The translations under genes were made by a program, and so were the position numbers. From the NCBI RefSeq assembly GCF_008831285.2, contig NC_045144.1, positions 10,701,672 through 10,765,671 on the forward strand: DNA of 64,000 nt, in the 5' to 3' direction. Below, in pieces: positions 11,223-23,830 of this stretch; position 1 is the stretch's first letter, and each line of letters opens with the position of its first letter. The stretch comes from Nymphaea colorata. Taxonomy: Eukaryota > Streptophyta > Magnoliopsida > Nymphaeales > Nymphaeaceae. Below the pieces are notes generated by a model. That model saw only the letters and a list, made by a program, of their open reading frames with translations. It searched no databases and was not told the origin of the DNA.

Positions 11223-11906
11223 AGATTAATTCCAAATCTTACTATAGAATCTGTTCATGGAGTTGTTGCAGATGAAGACATGATGGCTCGTCCGAGGACA
11301 AAATCCAGTAGATTAACAGTCCAACGACTCTGAATTTTCCTACCATACTAGTCCATTGGTGTTTGGGAGTATCACCTGCTCCTCTTCACCTCTCCCCTGG
11401 CAGCAATGGCTGCTTGTAAATAGAATCAAGAGACTAGAAATGGCAGAACATATAGAGAGTGATAGAGACGAAAAAGGAACTCTACGAAGGCAGAAGACCG
11501 AGAAAAAAACAAGGAAGTCGAAACTCCAAAGAAGTTGGGGATAGAAGAAGAATCCCATTCAGTGGCAGACACATTAATCCTCCGAACAAGGAGGAAAATG
11601 GTAAGAAATTTTTTGATGGCATTCAGATGATGCCCTGATCCCTTGTTTTCAATGGCATTCAATTCCTTTGCTTCAGTGGCATGCAAACTACGCGTTAATC
11701 CCTTTCAGATGTTCACTAGCATTGAGAGCATGCCAGTCTCTTGAAACATAGTGGTGCCCGCTACCCGATTGCCAAAACTGATCCCTCGAGTGAAGTGCTA
11801 TGGCCCTTGCCATAGAAGGGGACTCTTCAATGGCACGCCGCCTACCAGACGCCATTGCATGCCATTGCAGAGGATATTTCTTGTAGTCTAAGGTGAGATG
11901 AGAAAC
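11223..11906. other. Right part of the CACTA candidate, no gene
   Basis: Contains the tggcat-type subterminal motifs described for the CACTA candidate. Overlapping open frames on both strands at 11340-11690 show no domain. Confidence 0.4.
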
Positions 11907-11931
11907 ATATATATATATATATATATATATA
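11907..11931. repeat. (AT)n microsatellite
   Basis: A run of AT dinucleotides at the boundary between the CACTA candidate and the copia-A remains. Confidence 0.9.
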
Positions 11932-11959
11932 CCGACTTAGGTGTCAATAAGCAGCCCAA

Positions 11960-14900
11960 GCTCATCCCATCACAAACTAGGTACCCAACTACTGAGGTAC
12001 CGTGGTCCATTGCCCACCTTTATCCCTTAAGTGTGTATGGTAGTTAACCACATGGTGGATGCCTTTGAGAAAATTCAATATGTTTTTAAGTAACCGCTTC
12101 GTAAAAATATCTGTTATAATTTCATCTTTGCTTGAGATGTGATGAATCTGAAATTGTTTTCTGGCAAGTTTCTCCTGCAGAAATAGTAGGTCTATTTCTA
12201 CATACTTGTATGATTATGAAAGACAGTATGAAACACTAAACATGCATTGCCCATATTGTCGCACCAAATAATGGGAATTCCTGGCATATTAACTCCAAGT
12301 TCAGTCATTAAATGTTGCATCCATAAAACTTTTGTTGCAGCATTCACCAACGTTATATATTCAGCTTTTGTGCTAAAGCGTGATGCTACTATTTATTTCA
12401 TAAACCCCATGACACCAAGGACTGACCAAGAAAACTGCATATCCTCTAGTGGATAGTCTGTCAGATGGAGATCTAGACAAGTTTGCATTTATAAACATAG
12501 AGAGAGATAAATTTGGTGAAAGCATGTCTAATGAAATCTTCATCAATTGTAGCTTTCAAATATCTCAAAAGACATTTGACAACCGTCCAACAGCACTCCT
12601 TTGGTGCATGCATATGACACACTCTATTGACTGAAAAAATGATGTCTGACTGAGTCAATGTTACATATTGTAGAGCTCCCAACACACTTTTGTATAATGT
12701 AGTGTCATTATTTGACTTGTTTATGCTCAAGAATGACATAGGTGTAGATATGGGTCCCACGCCTTCCATCTTCACCCAAGAAGAGTAGCCGTAATATACC
12801 TTCGTTGATTTAAACTAATTCCATTTTGAATTTCTTCTGCTTCAATTCCCAAAAGAAGTTCAATTTGTCTAAATCTTTTGCTGCAATTCTTTTCCAAGAT
12901 GTAGTATGAGCTTGGACACTTCATTTGAATTACTTCATGTCACATTAATATTGCCAATGTACACAAGTACAAACATTTGTACATTTCCCTTGTTAAAGAT
13001 AAATAAAAAGGTGCCGGTTCTAGCAATTTTAAAACCAAGCTTTTATAAATGGGCACTTAACTGAGAATACCATGCCGTAAGCCCATACAAGGCTTTGTGC
13101 AGTATACACACATAGTTAGGCTTATCTGTATCTTCAAACTCATGTGACCATTTCATGTAGACTTCTTCTTCAAATTCACCATGAATAAAAGTATTTTGAA
13201 CATCCCATTGACTGATGCACCACTTTCTACTAACTACCAAGGTGAGAACCATTCTAATAGCGGTAGGCTTGACTAGTGGTTTGAATGTCTCAAAGTAGTC
13301 TAGACCCACTCTTTTACTATAACTTTTGGCTATAGAATGGTTGTGTGCCTTTCTAAATTACCATATGCTTTTCTCATAATTTTGAAAACCCATTTACACC
13401 CTACAATGCTTTTACCATTTGAGGAAGAACAAGAGACTAGTTTTATTTTGTTTAAGAGCTTCGTATTCAACTTGCATCACTTCATGCCACCTTATCTTGA
13501 AAGGCCATCTTCGCATTTGGTGTTTCGATCTTAGACTGAACTTTCATTAAATGAGAAAAGAGTGGTGGATGCATGCTACTAGCTCTGTTGGGTTTAATGT
13601 TACCCATTTGTCATCTTGTCATCATGTGATGTGTACAGCCTTCAGCAGTTCTTGTACCAATTTGACTTTGTTCACCATTGTTGTTTGAACCTTGCTTAAC
13701 GTTTCCTTGATGATGTTAAATTGCTTCAACATGACCCATTTGGATATCATCTTATGAATGTCTTGGTGTAACTGCATCTTCAGGTTCCATCATACTAGAG
13801 ATTTTTTGTTCCCTTCCCATGTTGTTCCTTGGCGATAGATTCTGTGGAAATAAAATAAAATGGACATTCATTGGTTGACATCGTGAAACGCTTTCACTTC
13901 TTGTTACAGTCACATTCTTGTCCGGGTTTCCTAAAAGTGGGAACGTAGACTCATCAAACTTTACATGTCTATAGATGAACAACTTTCAATCTTTCATTTG
14001 CGAAAATAATAGCCTTTGTGATGTTAAGTGTATCCCATAATCGTATACAAATCACTTAAAGTCTAATTAATTTTTCTTGTAATCATCCAAACATGGAAAA
14101 CATGCACTCCCATAAACTTTCAAACATTTGTAATCTGGTTTTTCAACATCTTTATGGGCAATGTTGATAAGAAAAGTTGTCTTAAAAACATGTGGCCAAT
14201 CTTTTCTTGGAATACCAGTTTGCACCATTAAACTAATGCCCGTGCCTATGATGCCTCTATGCAAGGCAGTTTTGCTGCGAGGTATGTGGTCATGATATTC
14301 GTTGTCTTGTATGATGCTAATTTAAGGAGTTTGACAATACCTGAAATTCGGCACCCCAGTCAAAATGAAAGAATTTAATTTTCTTTCCAATGTTATTTTT
14401 TGCATGTAATTTGAAAGAGGGAAATCTATTCAGCAAGTAAAATTTGTTCCTCATGCAATATAGCAAAAATTATTTAGAGACACCATCAATAAAAAACTAT
14501 ATGTAATATCTAAAACCATCGATAGCTTGCACTAGCACAAGACCCCAAACATCTGAAAAACAAGGTGCATTTTTATTTTGAAAAGGCAGCCTATGAGACT
14601 TCCCTTTTTGACATGATTCATACACAAACTTATCATAGTGGGTGTCATAGATCCAATCCATGGAATTTAAAAGAAACTGATCATGTCTAAAAGCTGGATG
14701 ACTGAGCCTTTGATGCCATCTCAAGGTCGAGCTGCAACCAATGGCATTGATCTCTTACCATAGTTTGTTCTGATACAAGCCTCCCTTGCTTGGGCCATGC
14801 TGAATTATCTTCCCTATTCCATGTTTTTTAATCATTGGGAGTGATTTTAAAGGTAACATTATTGTCTCTAGCAAATTTATGCATTGAAAGTACATTTTTC

Positions 14901-15689
14901 CTTATACTTGCACATGCAAGATATTATCAAGTCTAAAATTGTTTGAAAGATGGAGTATCCAACATGTTGATGGATAGACATAATCCATCACCCATTATTA
15001 CATTATTTTCCATGATAAGATGAATATATGGATAAATTATTGAGATAATTGGTGATGTGGTGACTTGGACCAGAATCATGATACCAGTATCCTCAGAGCT
15101 ACAAATTGAATTGCATGTTGTAGATGTTATGTGTGTTAAGTAAAGGGAAATCCATATATCTGATTTGAATCGGATTTCCGACCAAATTGATCCAAAAAAA
15201 TCAGATATGTAGAAAAATTTAATATCTGATTAAGAAATCGGATCAGATTCGAATTTAATAAATGGCATCCGATCGGATTCGAATTTGGATTCTGATATAC
15301 ATAAATATCCGATTGGGTTGGATACAGATTCAGATTGGATTCATTTCTAGACAAATATCATGTATCTAATGTAATCTGAATCCAATCTGTTGACCCAGTT
15401 AAGTACCACCCAAACCTTGAGTTTCTTTAATTAGGTTAGTGTACTGATAAGAAACCTTAGCCACATGATCTATTTTGTCATATATCTGACACATTGGCCA
15501 AGCCCATTATTTTGACTCCTTTTTCCAATTATTTTTGTACCTATACTTGAGCTTGCCTTGTTCTAATCATTACTGTCCTGATTTTTATATTGTCGACACT
15601 CATTGTTAAATTGCGGCATTGGCATTCATAAGCATAGTGTTAATATGAACATTTGTTGCATTGAAATGTGCCTTTAATACTAACAACAT
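11960..15689 (-). pseudogene. Copia-A gag-pol remains (RNase H, RT, integrase, zinc knuckle)
   Basis: On the minus strand, from high to low coordinates, broken frames show: two C-x2-C-type zinc-knuckle-like blocks of gag (about 15650-15480), a pre-integrase W-H-Q-R-L-S-H block (14720-14500), integrase sequence with K-D-W-P-H (14260-14070), reverse transcriptase with F-K-P-L-V-K-P and Q-W-D-V-Q-N-T-F-I-H-G (13309-13043), and the end of RT plus RNase H with Y-K-S-V-L-G-A-L-Q-Y (12775-12473) and a C-D-N-like block near 12250. Many stops and frameshifts show it is long dead. At 15689 it is cut off by the gypsy element; the missing gag start reappears at 32231. A MITE-like fragment interrupts it near 15150-15395. 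Confidence 0.85.
15150..15395. repeat. Relative of the 41703-41895 MITE, degenerate
   Basis: Repeated ggatttgaat / atccgat / tcggattcgaa motifs and the phrase aaatttaatatctgattaag match, in reverse, the interior of the MITE at 41703-41895. The terminal tagggatgtcaa is not present here, so this is a fragment or a diverged relative. It sits inside the copia-A remains. Confidence 0.6.
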
Positions 15690-16135
15690 TGTAATCACCC
15701 CAAATTTTTCCAAAATTTTTTAAGATCCAAATTAGATCCAAAACCCAAGTTCAGATCCAAATCAAACATTTTAGACCCAAAATTCGAATCGCGTTCGAAA
15801 CAACAAAATTTGAGCATCGCGCGTGCAAAGACCTTCCCTTTGTTTTAAAAAACTCATTTCTCACACCAAAACATGTTTTTAAACCCAAGTCGCACGCTCA
15901 CCAGCTGGGGCCTGCAACGACACAGGCCCCCTTTCCTTGCAAAAAACCGCCCCATGGGCAGTTTTTGTATTTTTTGGGTGCGCATTAGCCTGCAACGACA
16001 CAGGCCCCCTTTCACTTAGTCAAAACCTATTTTTTTAGAAAAAAATGAAAATAAATCAAAATTATTTAAAATTCCGATGAAAATATTGTGAAATTCAAAA
16101 AAAAAATCAAATTTTGAGTTTTGGCTCCAAAACTC

Positions 16136-16150
16136 TCTATAAAAACCACC
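16136..16150 (+). promoter_or_regulatory. TATA-box region of the Tat LTR
   Basis: ctctataaaaaccacc occurs in the 5' LTR and ctctataaaaccacc at the equivalent place in the 3' LTR (about 29240-29254). It is the only strong TATA motif ahead of the pyrimidine-rich leader, so transcription probably starts about 30 bp downstream. This is inferred from sequence only. Confidence 0.5.
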
Positions 16151-16429
16151 ACTTCTTGGGTATAAGCTAGTCCTTAGAGAAACTCTAGTGGATTCTTACT
16201 TGAAAACTTAGAGTTTTCTTCAGCTTTCTTTTTTCATTTCTCTCTTCTTCTCTCCTTCTCATTCTTCTTCTTCTTCTCCAACTTGGAGCAAGTTACAACT
16301 CTTCAAGGGAGCACCAAAGATTTCTTGAAGGCCTCCTCTTCATCATCTTGGAGATTCATTCAAGGTGAGTCTAAGATCATTTCAAGTATGGTTGTTCATT
16401 TTCCCTAAGTCATTTCTCATTAGAGGTAT

Positions 16430-17400
16430 GTAATTATCATCCCTCTCACTTCTTTCTTATTTTCTTTTATCTCTTCATCTCCCTATGGCCATATGAGATA
16501 GCTTTCACTCTATATTTTAGGGACAAGAGGCTATGCTTCAGTTCACTGGGAACATAAGAAGATGAGATGATCTTTCATTTCACAGATGAATCTTGTTCTT
16601 TCTTTTATTGAATGTAGCATTGTTTTTGTTTTTTCATTTTCACTCTTCTTCGTCCCCCTATCACTATATGAGATAGCTCTCACTCTCTATTGTAAAGTCA
16701 AGAGGCTATGCTCGAGTGCACCGGGAGCATGAGAAGATGAGATGATATTTTATTTTATGATTAAATCATGTTCTTTCTTTTCTTAAATATATTCTTGTTG
16801 TTGTTGTTATTTCTCTTCATGAATATATTCTTGTTGATATTGTTATTTCTTTTCTTGAATATAGTCTTGTTGTTGTTCTCTTATTTTCTCCATTCTTCAT
16901 CTCTCCATGGTCATACAAGATAGCCCTAAAACCTCTATTTTAGAGTCAAGAGACTATTCTTAAGTGCACCGGAAGCATAAGAAGGTCAAATGATATTTCA
17001 TTTTATGCTTGAATCATGTTATCTCATTTCTTGAATATAGTCTTGTTTTGCTTCACCTATTTTCTCTCTTCCTCATTTCCCTATGGTCATATGAAATAGC
17101 TCTTAATCTCTATTTTAGAGTCAAGAGGTTATGCTCGAGTGCACTGGGATCATGAGATGAGATGTTATTTCATTTTATGATTACATCATGTTCTATCTTT
17201 TCTTGAATGTAGTCTTGTTGTGATGTTTTTCTTTTCTCTCATTTTAATCTCCTCATAACCATATGAGATAGCTCTCAATTTCTATTTTAGAGTCAAGAGG
17301 CTATGCTCGAGTGCACCGGGAGCATGAGAAGATGAGATGATATTCTACTTTATGATTGAATCATGTCCTCTCCCTCCTTCCTTGAATATTGTATTTTTTT
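16430..17400. repeat. About five tandem units of ~175 bp in the 5' LTR
   Basis: Each unit contains catatgagatagctctcact, then gagtcaagaggctatgctcg and gcaccgggagcatgagaaga, then a ttcttttcttgaatatag-type end. Units start near 16480, 16655, 16905, 17080 and 17255; the third gap is longer because of an inserted ttgttgttgttatt-type segment. The same array is in the 3' LTR (29520-30480), so it predates the insertion. Confidence 0.85.
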
Positions 17401-19032
17401 AGGATATTGTCCATGCATATTTATTTGATTTTTCCTATCTATATATGAATGCACGGTGAGAGTGAGAGTGTGGATTGGGACACTTTATTTTTATGCTAAT
17501 TTTTGAAGTTAGGACTTGTCCAACCCGGGAAAAACCCTCACAAATATGTACACATTAATATGCATTTGCAAGTCTTTCTGCGTTAGTTTCCTTTTAACCA
17601 TCCCATTAGGAACCCTAATGAGCATCTTATCATATAGTTTGTTCTTCTTCCATACCCAATGGTAGAAGAAGCATATCCCCTTGTAACAAACTAAGTAACT
17701 ATGTTTTATGTTCCTATACAAAAATATGTGTAATCATGCTTTCTAAAATATTTTCGAAAGAACCCTTTCTAATGTAGCTTTTGAGACTTAGCTTAGGCTC
17801 TTACATGAGTCCAAGCTCTCCTCCGGCCTATATCAAACTTGAAGTCGGTTGTTTTAAGTCATTTCTTCATTTCTAATCTCATGAAGACACGTATGTATAT
17901 ACATGTTATATACATATATGTGCATATGATGACTTCTTCATCTGTCTCTCTCTATGTTTCTACATTTTATTTTACAAATTTTCATATACATATAAATGTG
18001 TATATATATGTGTTCTATTTTTTCTCTCTCTAGAACATTTTATTTGTCTCTTCTAGATAAATGTCTTCTCCTACAAATTTCTTATATATATATCTTTTTC
18101 TTTCCCTCTCTATTTAAGTTAATACATCATTTTCAAAAGCTTATACAATATATATACATACATATAGAGAATATGTATCTCCTCCTATTTCAAAATCTTC
18201 CATTTGAAGATCTTTGAAATCTCTTTTTCTATATCTCTTTCTTCCTATGGAAATATTTTATCTTCTCCATCCTTTCAAATATTTCTTCCCATGGTTTAAG
18301 ATCATTTTCATTTACCGACTTCACTAAGACCAAAAAACAAGTAATGGCCTAATATTGGATTCATGTTTGATGGTCTACAACCTCAATCCATTTTCAAAAA
18401 CTTTTCCTTCTTATATATAATAGTTATCAAAACTAAAATCTTAGATGTATGTTATGGTAGGAATGTCTTAGATGAATGTTGTGGTAGAAATGTTTTATTT
18501 TCTTTCAATCATGTAGGATCAATGCATTCATGCATCCACCATCACTTAATATCACTTATGATCACAAACACCTCTCCAAAAGAATTTAAGCAAGATGAGA
18601 TGGAGCTCTAACTAGGTAGTAACCGAATTAGAGCAAAATCTCAAACCTAGTTAAAATCTTAAGAGAACACTAAAGAGACCTCAAAATGATTTCTCAAGCT
18701 TTCCAAATGGTCTTTATAAAGATTTTTCAATTCTAGTTTTCCTTCAAATATTTTACATTCTCAAATGATTCTTCAAGAACCTTTTTTAAAGTTTGAAACA
18801 TCAAACTTTCAATACTTTTCTGCATCGCATATAGAATGAAAAAGATGTTCAAGCCAAAGTGAAATGCATGAATAATAAGCATAGTCTTTGGGTTGATTAC
18901 CCCTAGTAAAAGCATTAGAAACGGTCGATCCTCGTACTGACGGGCGAGTCTCTTTCTCTCATTTTCAAAATAAAAACTCATTTTTCTAGAGCACTCCCAA
19001 AACCAACAAAAGATTTTGGGGATGTAAATAGA

Positions 19033-19050
19033 TGGCGACTGTGATGGGAC
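19033..19050 (+). promoter_or_regulatory. Primer-binding site of the Tat element
   Basis: tggcgactgtgatgggac lies 2 bp after the 5' LTR. TGGCGACT-type primer sites are usual in Tat/Ogre elements, where I recall a tRNA-Arg primer being inferred; the tRNA match was not checked. Confidence 0.65.
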
Positions 19051-19879
19051 CCGTCATCATGTGGTTATGATTATAATTGATGCATTTCTTCTAACTCGAA
19101 CATCTCATATATTGCCAATGATAAAACATGCCCCCTACTTTGGCCTTGACCCCATCGGCATTTCATTACATTTCTTGGTGATTGTATTTGCTTTCTTGCA
19201 TATAAGACTAATTGAGAAGAATCAATCATGTTCACCTAGATCTATGATCAAATACAACTCTCCTCAATTTAAGGCTTGATTGAAAACAATGTTTGCTCTT
19301 CTACTATTTTAATCACCATCTTAGGCAACATTGTATTAGAGACAACCGATTTCGCATACTTGCTCATATTTCAAAAATTTCTCATACCTATTTGTCTCAG
19401 TCATCATGTTGCCAGATTTAGTCTTTGGAAGTAGCACAAGACTAAGTCTTACAACTGGACCACACCTTAGGCGAGAAAGCCCCCTCGTTAGTACCATGAG
19501 TGGTAATTTGTGGTATATCAACAAGTGATCAAGAAGAAGTTGATGAACCATACCCTTACTTGCATAAGGAAAAATCTATACTAGTACTAAGCCATTTGGC
19601 TAAAGTATATAAGCATAACTTGACATTGGATTATCGTGACACAAAATTATCTCAATTAGGTCCCTATACCCATTTTTCTACTAAAGTTACTTCATATGAT
19701 GGATGTTGATATGCATAAAACCTTATGTAATGATTTACAACCTCATTGTATACATTTATTTCATTTTGTCTTTGTCAACCTAGTCAATCTTTTCCACTAA
19801 TTCAGTCTTTATCTTTTAGAGTCATCATTCAAGAAGTATTCTTTCCAATGTAGTGTCACATTCCCTTATATCACATCCT

Positions 19880-21060
19880 CTTTGGGGAAGGTCCTGAATG
19901 ATCTACTTACATTTCTCTTGAATATAAACCTTTGGCCCCCGAATGGTATCAGTCTTGGCATCCCACCTTCTCTCGGATGTTTCCTTCCTACCTTGAAAGA
20001 ATGTAGGCTAGAGACCGTGGCAGTCGAAGGAATGCAAACAGTTGATGAAAATTTGGTGCATGCAATTGCCGAGTGATGAAACCCAAGGACCTCCTCTTTT
20101 TGGTTTCCATGGAGAGAAATGACTATATTATTATATGAATTTGCTGAAATACTAGACCTTCCCACCCAAACTTGTGACCCAAATGAACCATTAGAAAAAC
20201 AATTCCTCATGAATCCGACAAAGGTTAATGCAAATAACCTTATAGGTCACTTTATTGGACGAAAAACTTGGTCTCTAGTAGAAAACCATGAGAGCCAAAG
20301 TATCAACATGAAAAACTTGTATGAAGAATTTGGAGCTTATGTTGAACTTCCACTTTACCTCAAAAAGTCATAGGAAGAATTAAACATTGTATGATGTTTT
20401 GCACAGTATGAGTGACCCTTTTTACTGATGGAAGTGGCTTCCTAGATGTTCGTATTGCTCAACTTTTTCGGATATGGGGACGTAGTGGGACACAACACTT
20501 GTCAGTAGCAACGGCAGTCTTAGCCTTTCTCTAGTTGATGACTCACCCGCTTCACCATTGGAGATACTGACTTCATAGAAGGATGCACATATGCTTTGCA
20601 ATTATGGTTTCTTAAGCATGCGGGATCTCAAGCCAGTCTATTCAAAAACACTAATGGAGCATTGACAATTTTAGAACAATATTATTGTTTGATCGAGCAA
20701 TTGGATGGAGATGAAATCATTCGGGACTATTGTGATCGTCGTCATGGCCCGCCTCGATACACTCACCATCATCATAGGTGTACCATACTCTTGGACCCTT
20801 ATTTCATAGTTGATTATTGTGCTGATAGAAGCATGAGACAATTCTCTCAAAGACAGAAGATTGTTTCTTTAGATGCACCAATCAAAGCTATTCTTGAATT
20901 CGACCTTAGTTCTTCTCAATGGGCAGCATTGTTTGCAGTAGCTCGACAAGAATGAAAGACGCAGATATCATACACTTGGTTCTTAGACTCAATGGTAAAG
21001 GAGAAATATGTCGAGTGGTGGGATGCCAATCGACCACCATCCATCTTTCCCTAAAAAGTT
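19880..21060 (+). pseudogene. Tat element ORF1 (upstream of gag), broken
   Basis: Plus-strand frames separated by a few stops and at least one frameshift form one coherent region: 19882-20076, 20119-20373 (ILLYEFAEILDLP...), and 20596-20955 (WFLKHAGSQASLFKN...). The last piece carries the M-R-Q-F-S-Q-R-Q block and is followed in another frame by Y-V-E-W-W-D, echoing the R-Q-F-G-x-x-Q and terminal W blocks of plant mobile domain proteins. Tat/Ogre elements carry an extra ORF before gag whose function is unknown. The position and motif order fit that ORF; the similarity to PMD is my reading and not proven. Confidence 0.6.
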
Positions 21061-21233
21061 TATGTTGTCAACTTTGTACTCCTTATGTCGTCTTCAGTTG
21101 TTGTCATCTTTGTTTTCTTTGGATGTAACTTTTAAAATTTTTCATGCAATATGAACTTTCATTTTGTCACCATTTCCTCCCAAGGACTCTTCATTTTCCT
21201 GTCTCACAAGATGAATACTTGAAATCCAACAAG

Positions 21234-23447
21234 ATGGTTGAGACCAGAGCACAAACTAAGCAAGCTGCTCAGAATGAAATTTCATCTTCCGAACTTAGGC
21301 CAGAAACACTTGACCTCCCAGCAATCGAGCCAGAAGGCTACCATATGTTCTGATTGTTCATAGAGCGATTCTTGAGGGAACAAGAAAAACAAAAGGCCCT
21401 GATGGTTACTCCAGAATCAGAAATTGAAAAAGCTGCCAAGCAAAGGAGAAAGAAGAAAAACAACAAATCTTTTCCTATAGATCGGGATGAAGATCATCTG
21501 GGTTCAGATTCAGCAACTAGTGAGGAGGAAAAACCCGAACTGCTTCCTATCAAAAAGAAAAAGACAACAAAAAGTAGCAAGAAGGAAAAAGAAATTATGG
21601 TGGAAAGCAGCTCACCTAGCCCTATCACCACTGGAAGTTCAGAAGAGAAATTCAAAAGAAAGAGAAAACCAAACAGAAAAGGCAAAAAGACAAAGAAGCA
21701 CATCCCCAGCAGTAGCTCCGACAATGAGAGTTCTGAAGAGAAACTAAAAGAGATCAATGGCAAGAAGAAAAAGACAAAGCCAGAATTAGTTGAATCAAGT
21801 GATGATGAAAGTCTGACTAAGCGCAGGTTTTATGAAATTGAGAAAAGAATAATTGAGAAAAGAATGAACAATCTTGAACTTAGAGGAAAAGGAAAACACT
21901 CATACTCATGTGAGGACTACTATCTTGGTATTGAAGGGGATGAAAAGTGAAAGGCTTGCCCAAAGAATTCGTCAAATATGATGGAACCACTTGCCCACAT
22001 GTTCATCTTTCAACATTCTTCAATGATTGCTACAAAATCTAGACAAAACACAGAGCTTTGTTTCGCTATTTTTCAAGAGGAAAATACTCATACTCATGTG
22101 AGGACTACTATCTTGGTATTGAAGGGGATGAAAAGTGAAAGGTTTGCCCAAAGAATTCGTCAGATATGATGGAACCACTTGCCCACATGTTCATCTTTCA
22201 ACATTTTTCAATGATTGCTACAAAATCTAGACAAAAAATGGAGTTTTGTTTCACTATTTTCCAAGAAATCTTGAAGGCATCGCCGCACAATGGTACAAAA
22301 AAAATGTCAACTCGATTGAACTGAAAGAATTTGACAAATTAATTAACATGTTTGTCAAAAGATTTGAGCAAAACGCTCCCATGGCTCCAACCCTCAATAC
22401 CATTTGCAGTCTCTGTCAAAAATAAGGAGAAAAGGTTCGAGAGTTCATCCAAAATGAAGAATTCAATGTAACAAAATGAAGGAGCCCATTTCTGAAACAC
22501 AAGCTTTGTCACTCATCAGGAAAATTCTTGCCTAGCCCTTGAAAAGTCTCATCGACAATGCTTCGAGCAAGACCTTTGATGAATTGATTGAACAAGCAAA
22601 TTCAATTGATGAAGGAATTGAGGAAGGTGATTTTGATAGAAGAGGGTAAGAAAGGAGGAAATAGTTGTCTACACACTTGATAGCTAATGCCAGCATTCGA
22701 AAGGACAACAGTAACAACTACAAGCATGACAAGGAAGTCAGTCTCAAGAAGAACACGCAGTTTCCAAAAGGCAATGATGAAAGGAAAAACAAACATCCAA
22801 GCTGGGGTTATGACCAGAAATTCACTCCTCTCAGACAGTCTCATGAGAAGATCCTGGAATACCTCCTTGCCAAAGGAACTATCATCTTGCCAAAAGTATT
22901 AGAGCCTCCGAAAATGTTGGGAGGAGATAAAGAAAAACTATGTAAGTTTCATCGTGCCCCTGGTCATGACACTGAGGATTGTTTTGTCATCAAAAACATT
23001 ATTCAAGATTTTATCAACAAGGATCTCAAGATTGGTCATGATAGCATCCCTGAGGTGTTGAGGAATTCATTTCCTGACCACGAGAAGGTGGCAGTGGCCA
23101 TGGTCCTCATAGGCATTCCACTTCCATATCATCTGCAGGAGCACATCCGACCTTATAATGGAAACAGTTCACACAAAGTCTTAATGATAGAGCGAGGTAA
23201 GAAACCTCTGGATTTTATTGCTATGATGAACGGCAAGAAAGAAAGTTCACCCAAAAAACTTTTCATAATCCCAAAGTCTTTTATCTTGCGAGACGGCGAT
23301 GATGAATCTTCAAATGACTCTTCAGACGAAGATTCATGCTACTTGAGAGAGGTCCTCCCTTTAGAAGAACGTATGGTTGAAGGTGATTGGATTCAGGCCT
23401 TTAAAGGTCAGTCAATTACCTTTTCAAAAAGAGATCTCTCAAAATGA
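21234..23447 (+). pseudogene. Tat element gag, broken
   Basis: It begins MVETRAQTKQAAQNEI, a typical plant gypsy gag start, and continues after a stop (near 21351) through a lysine/serine-rich, mostly disordered stretch (21354-21950). The conserved gag core follows: a K-Y-D-G-T-T-C-P-H-V-H block, then W-Y-K-K, V-K-R-F-E-Q-N and V-R-E-F-I-Q. After another frame change comes a 260-codon open frame (22665-23447) with the C-K-F-H-x-x-x-G-H-x-T-E-D-C zinc-binding motif usual in Tat gag. A 188-bp tandem duplication (21901-22276) and several stops break it. Confidence 0.8.
21901..22276. repeat. 188-bp tandem duplication in the Tat gag
   Basis: catactcatgtgaggactac at 21901 recurs at 22089, and the following sequence through gctacaaaatctagacaaaa repeats with a few differences. 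It duplicates the start of the gag core (K-Y-D-G-T-T-C-P-H) and by itself disrupts the reading frame. Confidence 0.9.
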
Positions 23448-23479
23448 GGTTATTACAATGAAAATGCTCTTTACATTGT

Positions 23480-23830
23480 CGTTTAGGTCAATAGGATGAC
23501 TGTGCCACATGTATTGATCAATGGAGGAAGTGGCTTAAACATTTGTCATGATCTCACGACCAAAACATTGGGGTTTCGTGAAGGCAAATACCGCTATGAT
23601 GATACCAAAATCTACAGATATGATGGCCAAGGCATGAACAGCAAAGGTACCCTCATCATGAATGTGATCATTGAAAACACCAAACATTGCATCGTATTTC
23701 ATGTGGTGGATGTTCCACCATCGTCTAACTTGCTTCTGGGATGACCTTAGATCCACCAAGTAAGAGGAATCCCATCCATTCTTCATCAATGCCTTAAATA
23801 GAATTTTGGTCAATCAGTCACCACCATACT
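23480..23830 (+). pseudogene. Tat element aspartic protease remnant
   Basis: The open frame 23496-23744 contains V-L-I-N-G-G-S-G-L-N-I at the place of the retroviral-type active site, normally L-I/L-D-G/N-G-S. The catalytic aspartate is replaced by asparagine. It ends with L-L-L-G, then (after a stop) I-H-Q and I-P-S-x-L-H-Q, the usual G-R-P-W-I-H...S-x-L-H-Q tail of Tat proteases. The protein would be inactive even if translated. Confidence 0.75.

Larger units (their letters stand above)
9431..11889. mobile_element. Probable CACTA-type DNA element, degenerate
   Basis: The left edge reads cacaacaagatatttgatc. The right edge, on the opposite strand, reads gactacaagaaatatcctc. Both resemble the CACTACAAGAAAT terminus of plant CACTA (En/Spm) elements. 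Inside both ends lie repeated subterminal motifs of the type tgccactgaa / tgccattgaa (about 9470-9790 and 11600-11880). No transposase is recognisable. The interior includes an orphan LTR and a TRIM array, either carried or inserted later. No matching 3-bp target duplication was found, so the call rests on the termini and subterminal motifs. Confidence 0.4.
15690..19030 (+). mobile_element. Tat element 5' LTR
   Basis: Starts tgtaatcaccccaaat and ends gggatgtaaata (the other copy ends gcgaaca). At 3341 bp it is shorter than the 3' LTR, mainly because of a missing segment near 15900-16010, where a cctgcaacgacacaggcccc phrase occurs twice. It carries the R/U5 tandem-repeat zone and a pyrimidine-rich leader (about 16200-16300). 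Confidence 0.9.

Noticed and set aside
21487-21763. Extra open frames overlapping the Tat gag
   Set aside because: Shadows of the lysine/serine-rich gag frame 21354-21950.
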